The position numbers were made by a program, and so were the translations under genes. Below are positions 1 to 6,142 of a DNA stretch of 11,677 bases, one piece after another. The DNA is taken from NCBI GenBank assembly GCA_947856675.1, contig CANUCM010000071.1, forward strand, positions 1-11,677. Direction: 5' to 3'. This DNA comes from an uncultured Clostridia bacterium. Lineage in GTDB: Bacteria; Bacillota; Clostridia; Oscillospirales; Butyricicoccaceae. Under the pieces are notes generated by a model, which saw nothing but the letters and a program-made list of their open reading frames with translations, did no database searches and was not told the origin of the DNA. Each line of letters begins with the position of its first letter. Position 1 is the stretch's first letter.

Positions 1-57
1 GTACGTTTGAGGGGCGTATGGGCAACCGTCCGGGTTCAAGTCCCGGTGACCGCACCA
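1..57 (+). tRNA. tRNA-Leu (anticodon GAG), 3' part only
   Basis: The 3' part of a class II tRNA enters from the left edge. The anticodon stem pairs 2-6 with 14-18 around a seven-base loop (7-13), with anticodon GAG at 9-11, which reads CTC/CTT leucine codons. A variable arm (about 19-29) with a short GGG/CC stem fits the long-arm tRNAs (Leu, Ser, Tyr). The T stem pairs 30-34 with 42-46 around TTCAAGT. The acceptor 3' strand TGACCGC (47-53), discriminator A54 and encoded CCA (55-57) follow. Leucine acceptors commonly begin GCGGTC, which would pair with this strand, but the 5' half lies outside the window. Confidence 0.93.
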
Positions 58-90
58 CAAAAACCTGCAGCATTGCTGCAGGTTTTTTTA
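58..90 (+). terminator. Intrinsic terminator of tRNA-Leu
   Basis: A perfect 10-bp hairpin (61-70 with 76-85, loop CATTG) is followed by a T run through 89. It begins three bases after the tRNA CCA end, so it closes the tRNA transcript before the MerR promoter. Confidence 0.93.
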
Positions 91-140
91 TTTTTCGCCG
101 CTGGTACTGCCCGCGTGTTTGTGATATACTTAAAAAAGGC

Positions 141-171
141 TTGACTGTAAAGCGGCTTGACAGTGTATACT
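141..171 (+). promoter_or_regulatory. MerR-type promoter with 19-bp spacer and operator palindrome
   Basis: A -35 TTGACT (141-146) and -10 TATACT (166-171) are separated by 19 bp, the over-long spacing typical of promoters activated by MerR-family proteins through DNA distortion. The spacer region holds a 21-bp inverted repeat (144-164): left arm ACTGTAAAGC, centre G154, right arm GCTTGACAGT. Nine of ten arm positions pair (the mismatch is 149/159). The predicted start is about 15-20 bases before the MerR ATG, which suggests autoregulation. A second TTGACA at 157-162 has no -10 partner, because the ribosome site falls there. Confidence 0.8.
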
Positions 172-195
172 CCCGTCAAAGGAGGCGAAATACAC

Positions 196-1644
196 ATGAC
201 TGTAAAGCAAATTGAGTCCCTCTGCGGACTGAGCCGAGCCAACATCCGCTTTTATGAAAACGAAGGTCTTCTGCAGCCGCGGCGGCTTTCCAACGGCTAC
301 CGCGACTATTCCGGAGAAGATTTACTTACGCTGAAGAAAATTTGTCTTTTGCGGCAGCTGCACGTCCCCATCGAAAAAATCCGCGAGCTGATATCGGACC
401 AGGCCTGCCTTCCCGACGTTCTGACCGGGTGCATCCGTGAACTGGAGCACGAGCGAGAAGGCCTGTCCGGCGCCATCAGCCTGTGCCGCGCCATTGCGGA
501 TTCCGGCGCCAGCTGGCAGACTCTTGACGCCGATCGCTATCTCTCAGGCAACGTTTCCGTACAGACGCCCTCCGCCGCGCCGCCCGCCGTACGCTTCGAC
601 GTGGCCCGCGCATGCCCCCACCCGTGGCGGCGCTTTTTTGCCCGCAGCCTTGATTTTTCCCTTTGCGAACTTGTGTGGACAGCCGTTCTCTGCCTTGTGC
701 TGCACGTAAACCCGCTGCTCCGCAGCACGGCCGGCCAGCTGCTTGACGCATTTGTCGGCCTGCTTCTGATGCTGTTTTCCGAGCCGCTGCTGCTGCACTT
801 TACCGGCTACACCCCGGGTAAGCTGCTGTTCGGGCTGCGTGTTACCTGCGGCGGGCGAAAGCTGAGTTATTTTGACGCGCTGTGCCGCACCGGCTGGGTC
901 CTGGCCTCCGGCCTGGGGCTTTTCATCCCCATATACAGCCAGATCCGCCTGTACAAGTCTTACAAACGATGCAAAGCCGGGCAGGCGCTTCCCTGGGAAG
1001 AAGAATATGAATATGTACTGTCCGACACCGCTTTGTGGCGCCCCGCCGCAGCCGTTTTGTCCCTTGCCTGTCTTGCCGCGCTGTCGGTGCTGTGCATTTT
1101 TGCCGGATACCTTCCGCCCCACCGGGGCGATCTGACCCCCGCGCAGTTTACACAAAACTTTGACGCCTGTGCCCGGTATCTGGGCGCCGATTTTCCCCTG
1201 CAGCTCGAAGCCGACGGCTCCTGGAGCGAACGCTTTGACGGCGTCATCCATACCGGCGCCCTCGACTCTTACCCCGATGTGACCTTTACCCTGTCCGAAA
1301 ACAGCATTACAGGCATACAGCTTCACAAAGAGCTTGTCGACTCCCCCATTATCGGCCTTGGTACAAATTATTCGCAGATTGCACTGGTTTTCGCTGCGGC
1401 TTTCGTTGGGGCCCAGCCGGATGCCGGCGTGTTTTCCTCTTCGGTTCCCGAGCTGGCAGACCGCTTTGCCGCCGACCCGCTGAGCAGCTTTTCCTTTGAG
1501 CTCGCCGGCGTAATGCTGCAGTGCGACATTCAGGCCCAGGGCTATTTCCCGCGCTCCGACCCGAAACAGACCTGGCTTTTTGCCGATGAAGACGCCTCTT
1601 CCCAGTATTTCTCCATCCTTTTTGCCATGACCAAAACGGAATAG
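196..1644 (+). CDS. MerR-family regulator fused to an RDD membrane domain
   Basis: 482 residues. Residues 1-70 form a MerR winged-helix DNA-binding domain (opening TVKQIESLCGLSRANIRFYE, then GYRDYS and a second helical unit), followed by a charged dimerisation helix (about 72-105). Residues 143-305 resemble an RDD membrane domain: WRRFFARSLD with R146, R150 and D153, then the motif TPGKLLFGLRV (206-216), and hydrophobic segments near 155-175, 182-202, 229-250 and 283-306. The tail 307-482 has no further TM segment and should be extracytoplasmic if the count of four is right; it matches no family I recognise. This implies a membrane-bound, possibly signal-sensing regulator. ATG196 is preferred over the in-frame TTG157 because AAAGGAGG lies at 178-185 and TTG157 is inside the promoter spacer. 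Its ligand and targets other than its own promoter are unknown. Confidence 0.88.
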   Translation: MTVKQIESLCGLSRANIRFYENEGLLQPRRLSNGYRDYSGEDLLTLKKICLLRQLHVPIEKIRELISDQACLPDVLTGCIRELEHEREGLSGAISLCRAIADSGASWQTLDADRYLSGNVSVQTPSAAPPAVRFDVARACPHPWRRFFARSLDFSLCELVWTAVLCLVLHVNPLLRSTAGQLLDAFVGLLLMLFSEPLLLHFTGYTPGKLLFGLRVTCGGRKLSYFDALCRTGWVLASGLGLFIPIYSQIRLYKSYKRCKAGQALPWEEEYEYVLSDTALWRPAAAVLSLACLAALSVLCIFAGYLPPHRGDLTPAQFTQNFDACARYLGADFPLQLEADGSWSERFDGVIHTGALDSYPDVTFTLSENSITGIQLHKELVDSPIIGLGTNYSQIALVFAAAFVGAQPDAGVFSSSVPELADRFAADPLSSFSFELAGVMLQCDIQAQGYFPRSDPKQTWLFADEDASSQYFSILFAMTKTE

Positions 1645-1652
1645 CCCGAGAA

Positions 1653-1679
1653 AAAAACTTTTTTGTTCTCTTCTGCGTC
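1653..1679 (+). promoter_or_regulatory. Candidate ECF-sigma promoter for sigV-rsiV
   Basis: AAAAAC (1653-1658) followed by a T run, then 17 bp, then CGTC (1676-1679) followed by TAA, fits the AAC-(16/17)-CGT[AC] pattern of Bacillus ECF promoters. T-rich sequence just after AAC is also typical of them. It lies about 50 bases before the sigV start, so it may be an autoregulated SigV promoter. The TG usually found before AAAC is absent. The surrounding 82-nt gap also holds an AGCCCGA/TCGGGCT inverted repeat (1643-1649 with 1699-1705) and an A/T-rich imperfect hairpin, but no clear terminator for the MerR gene, so read-through is possible. Confidence 0.5.
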
Positions 1680-1727
1680 TAAACAGCAGGATAGGTCATC
1701 GGGCTGCCGAAGAAGGAGGCCAGTTTT

Positions 1728-2207
1728 TTGAACCGCCCGAACCTTTCCGATGTTATCGGCCGCCATATCAATGAAAATGCAGACCGGCTGTATCGGCTGG
1801 CCTTTCGCTATGTCCGAAACGAAGAAGACGCCATGGACATCGTCCAGGAAGCTGCCTGCAAGCTCCTGCGGTATCAGGACAAAATCAAACAGCCGGAATA
1901 CATTGACACGCTGCTTTACCGCATCACCGTCAATACCGCCCTGGACTTTCTTCGCAAGCGAAAGCACGAAACCGTCGGCCTCCCCCTCTCCGAGGAAGGA
2001 CACGAAGACGATCATGGCGACCTGTATGCGCTCGATATGCTCAATATTCTCGATGAAAAAAGCCGCGCAATTATCATTCTGCGCTTTTTCGAGGATAAGC
2101 AGCTTGCCGAAATTGCAGACATTCTGCAAATGAACCTCAACACCGTAAAAACCCGACTCTATTCGGCACTGCGCACCCTGAAAAAAGAGCTTGAGCGCAA
2201 ACGCTGA
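1728..2207 (+). CDS. sigV: ECF RNA polymerase sigma factor, SigV type
   Basis: 159 residues, a normal length for an ECF sigma factor. Region sigma2 (about residues 14-80) contains the RLAFRYVRNEEDAMDIVQEA segment that contacts core polymerase and the -10 element. Region sigma4 (about 105-155) contains the helix-turn-helix LAEIADILQMNLNTVKTRLY for -35 recognition. The start is TTG1728, set by AAGGAGG at 1713-1719 with eight bases of spacing; no in-frame ATG lies near this site. The stop is 11 bases before the rsiV ATG, so the two are almost certainly cotranscribed. The SigV assignment rests mainly on the partner gene, which closely resembles RsiV. In Bacillus and Enterococcus SigV drives lysozyme-resistance genes (peptidoglycan O-acetylation, D-alanylation); none of those targets is in this window. 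Confidence 0.9.
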   Translation: MNRPNLSDVIGRHINENADRLYRLAFRYVRNEEDAMDIVQEAACKLLRYQDKIKQPEYIDTLLYRITVNTALDFLRKRKHETVGLPLSEEGHEDDHGDLYALDMLNILDEKSRAIIILRFFEDKQLAEIADILQMNLNTVKTRLYSALRTLKKELERKR

Positions 2208-2218
2208 GGAGGTTTTTT

Positions 2219-3115
2219 ATGAGGGAACTGAAAGATGCCATGCGCCGGATGCGCGGGCAGTACCACGCCCAACCCGTGCCGGATGAACTGTACCGCAGGC
2301 TGGAACAGGTCACTTCTTCGCCTGCCAAACAGCGGCGGCCCCTGCTGCTGTGGTTCAGACGCGCCGGAACGGGAGCCGCCGCCGCTCTGGTCGCACTGTG
2401 CGTCACCGCAAACAGCAGCGCTTCTGCTGCCGCTGCCCTGGGCGATCTGCCCGTGCTGGGCGGGCTTATCCAGACTTTTACCTTCCGCCAGTACCACAGC
2501 AGCGAAAACGGGGTGGAGCTTGAAATCAGCACTCCCCACATTTCCGGCCTCGGAGATCCCAAGGCCGAGGCGGCCATCAATGAGCAGTTTGACCTGTATG
2601 CCGACAAAATCATCGCACAGTACGAAGCCGATGTCGCTTCCATGGCCGGGCTCGAAAACGCCCGGGAAAGCATCAGCTCCGACTACCGGGTCATGATTGA
2701 CAACGATCGCCAGCTGACCATTTCCATCTACACGACCATCGTCATGGCCAGCGCACAGGAATTTACAACTTTTTATAACATCGACAAGCAGACCGGTGAG
2801 CTGGTTTCCCTGCGCGCGCTCTTTGCCGAAGACGCCGACTATATCACCCCCATCAGTGAGGAGATCATCCGGCAGATGCGCCAGCGCATGGAAAGCGATC
2901 CCAATGTCTATTACTGGGTGGATGACGAGGTCGAAGCGTGGAACTTTACCGCCATTGCCGAGGATCAGGCATATTATGTCAATGAAGACGGTCAGCTCGT
3001 CATCTCCTTTGACAAATACGCCGTTGCCCCGGGATATATGGGCTCGTCGGAGTTTGTCATTCCGTCCGACGTTATTTCCGGCATCACCGCGCCAGACAGC
3101 CTGCTTTGCAGGTAA
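2219..3115 (+). CDS. rsiV: RsiV-like anti-sigma factor (DUF3298 ectodomain)
   Basis: 298 residues. The N-terminal cytoplasmic part (1-48) should bind SigV. A TM segment (about 49-66) is followed at once by an Ala/Ser stretch with the A-x-A motif A68-S69-A70, a plausible signal-peptidase site, then LPVLGGLIQTFTF, which matches the RsiV pattern after the membrane. The ectodomain (about 90-298) is DUF3298-like and ends with the diagnostic stretch around 252-283, LVISFDKYAVAPGYMG, which binds lysozyme in Bacillus RsiV. In that system lysozyme binding permits cutting by signal peptidase and then by RasP, freeing SigV; extension to this protein is by homology. GAGGAGG precedes ATG2219. The gene is second in the sigV operon and ends 10 bases before a strong terminator. 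Confidence 0.92.
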   Translation: MRELKDAMRRMRGQYHAQPVPDELYRRLEQVTSSPAKQRRPLLLWFRRAGTGAAAALVALCVTANSSASAAAALGDLPVLGGLIQTFTFRQYHSSENGVELEISTPHISGLGDPKAEAAINEQFDLYADKIIAQYEADVASMAGLENARESISSDYRVMIDNDRQLTISIYTTIVMASAQEFTTFYNIDKQTGELVSLRALFAEDADYITPISEEIIRQMRQRMESDPNVYYWVDDEVEAWNFTAIAEDQAYYVNEDGQLVISFDKYAVAPGYMGSSEFVIPSDVISGITAPDSLLCR

Positions 3116-3125
3116 AAAACAAAAA

Positions 3126-3162
3126 AGCCTGCGGTCTTTTAAGACCGCAGGCTCTTTTTTTT
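3126..3162. terminator. Bidirectional terminator between rsiV and the minus-strand membrane genes
   Basis: Perfect arms at 3126-3136 and 3143-3153 (core GCCTGCGGTC) enclose a short A/T loop. A T tract follows on the plus strand (3155-3162), and an A-rich run precedes it (3115-3126), giving a T tail on the minus strand. It serves both rsiV and the convergent small gene ending at 3166. Confidence 0.93.
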
Positions 3163-3165
3163 CGT

Positions 3166-3312
3166 TCAGCGCGACAGCATCTGGATGAGAAACCATCCAA
3201 AGGCCATGCCGCATCCCACCATAAATACAAAAAACGCCGCAAACTTCAGTCTGTTTCTCTTTTCTGTCGGCGAATACTCATACCGCTTGTGCGGCCCGTT
3301 TTGATAATACAT
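3166..3312 (-). CDS. 48-residue single-TM membrane protein
   Basis: A short frame of 48 residues beginning MYYQNGPHKRYEYSPTEK. The N-terminal 23 residues are polar and basic, then a hydrophobic segment (about 24-46, rich in Phe, Met and Gly) ends at MLSR, giving one TM helix, probably with the N-terminus inside by the positive-inside rule. Support for coding: GGAGG at 3319-3323 is six bases before ATG, the stop meets the bidirectional terminator, and the gene follows the upstream stop (3328) by 15 bases in an apparent two-gene transcript. I do not recognise a family. It may be a small partner of the two-TM protein encoded just upstream. Confidence 0.75.
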   Translation of the reverse strand: MYYQNGPHKRYEYSPTEKRNRLKFAAFFVFMVGCGMAFGWFLIQMLSR

Positions 3313-3327
3313 TGCCTTCCTCCATTT

Positions 3328-3888
3328 TCAATAATCGACGCCCTCATCCTCAAGGTCGTATTGCTTTCCGTATTGTTCAAACAATTTTATCAGGTTTTCT
3401 CTGCGGCGGCGGCGCTGGCGCTGCGGAAGCGTCAGCCCCCAGACGCACCATGCGAACACATACAGCGCATCGGCTGCCCAAACCAGGTTGCGTCCCGGCT
3501 GTCTGGACAAAACATCGAGCACAGCGCCAAGGCCGAATATCTCATACTTTGCCACGCCGTAGATCTCCTGTACCGGCAGCTGCACGCCATCCCCTTCCAT
3601 CACGGCCTGGCCGTTTTGCACATTCTGCACCCGCCCGGCCCGGAAGTGCCCGGAGCCGTCGGTCCAAACCGCAAGCATGCCGCTGTCGACGATGACTCCG
3701 CGCCGTACCACTGCGGCGCTTCCCGCGCGCAGGGCATTTTGCTCCGGCTGCACAGCGCACACCTCAAAGTCCAGCCACGGCAGAAAAAGCCGCCCCGGAA
3801 GAATGGTCATATAGGAGCACAGCAGCAGAAGCACCGCCAGCACGGCGGCCAATATTCCCTTCCACCGCTGATTTTTTTCCACACGCAT
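3328..3888 (-). CDS. Two-TM protein resembling a catalytically dead SipW-type signal peptidase
   Basis: 186 residues with TM segments at about 11-29 and 132-151, an external domain between them and an Arg-rich, charged C-terminal cytoplasmic tail. This is the topology of S26B (SipW-like) signal peptidases. The external domain follows their pattern: AVQPEQNALRAGSAAVV (45-61) where active enzymes have SMEPTL-x-x-GS, AGRVQNVQNG (84-93) where they have HRVV, GDG (99-101) for the GD motif, and IYGVAKYEIFGLGAVLDVL (109-127) for the closing strand. The nucleophile Ser position is Ala45 and the general-base His position is Gly85, so peptidase activity is not expected. The similarity is my own reading by eye. 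GGAGG lies eight bases before ATG. The gene is convergent with rsiV and has its own promoter. Confidence 0.72.
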   Translation of the reverse strand: MRVEKNQRWKGILAAVLAVLLLLCSYMTILPGRLFLPWLDFEVCAVQPEQNALRAGSAAVVRRGVIVDSGMLAVWTDGSGHFRAGRVQNVQNGQAVMEGDGVQLPVQEIYGVAKYEIFGLGAVLDVLSRQPGRNLVWAADALYVFAWCVWGLTLPQRQRRRRRENLIKLFEQYGKQYDLEDEGVDY

Positions 3889-3918
3889 TGTTTGCGCCTC
3901 CGTTTCTGCATCACCAAC

Positions 3919-3947
3919 AGTGTACCATATCCTGTCCCGTATGTAAA
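3919..3947 (-). promoter_or_regulatory. Sigma-A-type promoter for the minus-strand membrane-gene pair
   Basis: Read on the minus strand: TTTACA (3942-3947), 17-bp spacer, TACACT (3919-3924), about 30 bases before the start codon at 3888. It lies in the 72-bp gap after the restriction gene, so the membrane pair has its own promoter. No terminator was found for the restriction gene, so read-through is also possible. Confidence 0.72.
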
Positions 3948-3960
3948 CGCATGCGGTTTT

Positions 3961-5232
3961 TTATTCCCGCGCAAGCGCCATAACCCACTGCAGCCAGCTC
4001 GCCACCGAAGAAGCCCTGCGCTCGTAAGTGCTGAAAGCGCTGACCCTGCGCGGAGCCGCGTCCTTCAGTACGCTCACAATCTGCGAAGACTCCGGAGCCT
4101 TTCCGGTTTCGAGCCACAGTGTGAGCAGCCGGTGAAACGGAGCATGCTCCAACACAGCCCCGGCCAGTGCCAGCTGCCTTTGCCGCAGCCCGAGCCGCAT
4201 CAGGCGCTCTCCCCGCTCGCTCAGCGCAAACACCATGCCGCGGGGCGTATGCTTCTTTTTCACAAGCCCCAGATAGCGGCCGGCATCGGTATAATATCCC
4301 GTCTGCCGCGGTGAAAACAGGTACTGTGCCGTAATTTCCTCGTGCAGCATCGGCTCGTCCGCCAAAAGCTCCAGCAGGTTGACAAGGCGCTCCAGGCTGT
4401 TTGCCTGCGGGAACGGCACGTCCGGCGGCTCCGCGCACACCTGCGTATCGCGCAGGAGCAAGGCAATATCTCCGGCGCAGATACCCGTATCCAGCCTGTA
4501 TGCCCTGCTCTGCAAAAGCTCAATGGAATCATAGCGCATGGGATCGGCAAAACGGTATTCATACAGGTAAAAAACGCCGCCGGTAAAAATAAAAAATACC
4601 GGCCGCACGTTTTTTTCAATCCGATCCCGCCAGGTACGATACGGGTAATACAGCTGCCGAACCAAAAAATCCCGCGAACGGCTGCACTTTGCCTCAATGA
4701 GCGCGAGGCAGTGCGCACCTTCATACGCCGCGTCAATTTCAATCTGTGCGCCGCGCACGGAAAGCGGCCGGCTTTTTCCCGCGCTTCCGATGTAAAAGTC
4801 AAAATCGCCCGAACCCATGCGCCCTCCGGCCGTGGGCGTCAGCTCGCGCTCGCCCAGAAAGTCGCACAGCACGCCGCAGGCCGCAGCGCAGTTGAGCGCC
4901 ATGGTTTCACTCGTCAGGTAATGTCTGGACAGGCTCTGCAGGCGCGCCGGAACGCGCACCACGGTATCGGGCCCGGACAGCTCTTCAAACTCGTGATACG
5001 CTGCAAACGGAGAAATCACATAATCGCCCCGGGATATGGGCAGAACCGACAGCCCGTTTTCGGCAAACGGCGCGGGCAGGTTGACGACATGGTCAAACTT
5101 TGTCATAAGGCGCGGTTCACGGTATTGCTTAATCTGCTCGGCCGATATGACAAACTGCCCGCTGCGGCGCACCTCATCGGCAATGCCGTAACGTTCAAAC
5201 AGCTGCCGCCAGGCTTTATCGTTCTGTTTCAT
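3961..5232 (-). CDS. Putative type II restriction endonuclease, PD-(D/E)XK type
   Basis: 423 residues from ATG5232, which overlaps the methyltransferase stop by 17 bases and suggests translational coupling. An in-frame ATG5259 would add nine residues; both sites have weak ribosome sites. The N-terminal part carries KFDHVVNLPAPF (45-56) and LSVLPISRGDYVI (61-73), which resemble a poorly characterised restriction-enzyme family. The likely nuclease core is IEIDAAYEGAHCLALIEAK (164-182): E165 and D167, then E180-A-K182 as the E-x-K pair, followed by a conserved-looking RQLYYPYRTW. The C-terminal region around 285-345 (LLADEPMLHEEITAQYLF...LSERGERL) reads as a winged helix for DNA binding. Pairing with a DNA methyltransferase is the strongest argument for function. 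The recognition sequence cannot be told from sequence alone. Confidence 0.78.
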   Translation of the reverse strand: MKQNDKAWRQLFERYGIADEVRRSGQFVISAEQIKQYREPRLMTKFDHVVNLPAPFAENGLSVLPISRGDYVISPFAAYHEFEELSGPDTVVRVPARLQSLSRHYLTSETMALNCAAACGVLCDFLGERELTPTAGGRMGSGDFDFYIGSAGKSRPLSVRGAQIEIDAAYEGAHCLALIEAKCSRSRDFLVRQLYYPYRTWRDRIEKNVRPVFFIFTGGVFYLYEYRFADPMRYDSIELLQSRAYRLDTGICAGDIALLLRDTQVCAEPPDVPFPQANSLERLVNLLELLADEPMLHEEITAQYLFSPRQTGYYTDAGRYLGLVKKKHTPRGMVFALSERGERLMRLGLRQRQLALAGAVLEHAPFHRLLTLWLETGKAPESSQIVSVLKDAAPRRVSAFSTYERRASSVASWLQWVMALARE

Positions 5233-6067
5233 AGTTGGACACCAGCACTTCTTCCACATAGCCGCGCCCGTCCGCGTCAGAATTGACCGCGCGGCGCGCT
5301 CTCACCGTCCGCACCCGAAAGCCTGCGTACAGTTCCCGGATAAACGGCGTGGACGAATTGGACAGCAGAAACCGCACGCCCCTGCGATCCAGATCCTCGC
5401 AGCACCGGTACAGGCGCTGCTGTTCCTCCCGGCCAAAGCCGCCGCTCTGATAGCCGGTAAATCCGGCCGTGGGCGACACGGGATCATACGGCGGATCCAA
5501 ATACACAAAGCCGCCCCGGGGCACATCGGCCAGCGTTTGTGCAAAGTCTTCGCAGCGCAGCTCCAGGGCGCTGCGTTTCAGGTAGCTGTGCACTGCCCGC
5601 AGCGTGCGCTCATCGACAATCCCCGGGTTTTTATAGCTGCCGAACGGAGTGTTGAACTGTCCCGAGGCATTGACCCGGTACAGCCCGTTATAGCAGGTCT
5701 TGTTGAGAAACAACAGCCGAGACGCCCGCTGCACAGGCGTCAGCGCAGCAAAAGCCGCCGGCTGCCTGTCCAGATTACGCAGGTGATAAAAGTATTCCGA
5801 TGTATTGACATGCCCGCGCAAATCCTCAATCAGCGCATCCACGTCATCGCGGATCACGCGGTAAAGGCCCATCAGCTCGCCGTTTAAATCGTTGACGATT
5901 CCCCGGCGCGGCTGGCGTGCAAACAGCACCGCCCCGCCGCCGACAAAAGGCTCGCAGTAAAACCGGATGCGCGCGGGCAGCCGAGGCGCGATTTCCGGCA
6001 GAAGCTGACGCTTTCCCCCCGCCCATTTTACTACCGGCGCGGCTGCGGGGCTTCGGTAAAACGACAC
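5216..6067 (-). CDS. Dam-family DNA adenine N6-methyltransferase
   Basis: 283 residues, normal for the D12/Dam class, which transfers methyl from S-adenosylmethionine to adenine in DNA. Visible motifs in order: KWAGGKR (14-20), SAM-binding EPFVGGGAVLF (39-49), LNKTCYNGLYRVN (121-133) with FNTPFGSYKNP (138-148), catalytic DPPY (191-194), and a C-terminal RRAVNSDADGRGYVEEVLVSNY. These motifs strongly resemble GATC-type enzymes, but the class also has other specificities. The start is GTG6067, with GGAGG at 6078-6082 ten bases upstream. It comes first in the operon, so modification is made before the overlapping endonuclease, as expected for a restriction-modification pair. GATC occurs at more than twenty places in this window, so strong avoidance is not evident. 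Confidence 0.93.
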   Translation of the reverse strand: MSFYRSPAAAPVVKWAGGKRQLLPEIAPRLPARIRFYCEPFVGGGAVLFARQPRRGIVNDLNGELMGLYRVIRDDVDALIEDLRGHVNTSEYFYHLRNLDRQPAAFAALTPVQRASRLLFLNKTCYNGLYRVNASGQFNTPFGSYKNPGIVDERTLRAVHSYLKRSALELRCEDFAQTLADVPRGGFVYLDPPYDPVSPTAGFTGYQSGGFGREEQQRLYRCCEDLDRRGVRFLLSNSSTPFIRELYAGFRVRTVRARRAVNSDADGRGYVEEVLVSNYETER

Positions 6068-6101
6068 GTGCGCACTTCCTCCTTTTGGTTGATACCTTTT
6101 C

Positions 6102-6129
6102 AGTGTATCACACTCCGGCCCTCTTTAAA
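6102..6129 (-). promoter_or_regulatory. Candidate promoter of the restriction-modification pair
   Basis: Read on the minus strand: TTTAAA (6124-6129), 16-bp spacer, TACACT (6102-6107), about 35 bases before GTG6067. It starts just 3' of the upstream DUF3298-like gene (stop 6143). No terminator separates them, so read-through from that gene is also possible. Confidence 0.58.
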
Positions 6130-6142
6130 AGAAGAAAGTTGC

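Noticed and set aside
1..57. tRNA 3' end as an attachment site for an integrated island carrying the restriction pair
   Set aside because: No second copy of the tRNA 3' sequence and no integrase were found in the window.
157..195. In-frame TTG start that would add 13 residues to the MerR-RDD protein
   Set aside because: It lies inside the promoter spacer, upstream of the predicted transcript start, and the AAAGGAGG site is placed for ATG196.
544..1326. Minus-strand frame of 260 codons
   Set aside because: It is antisense to the RDD domain coding region; the Gly/Gln/Lys-rich composition reflects the complementary codons.
2159..3214. Long minus-strand frame of 351 codons
   Set aside because: It is antisense to rsiV, which has clear family motifs, and runs through the terminator.
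3106..4314. Long plus-strand open frame of 402 codons
   Set aside because: It is antisense to three well-supported minus-strand genes, crosses the bidirectional terminator, and its composition (Pro, His, Arg, Gln) is typical of a shadow frame.
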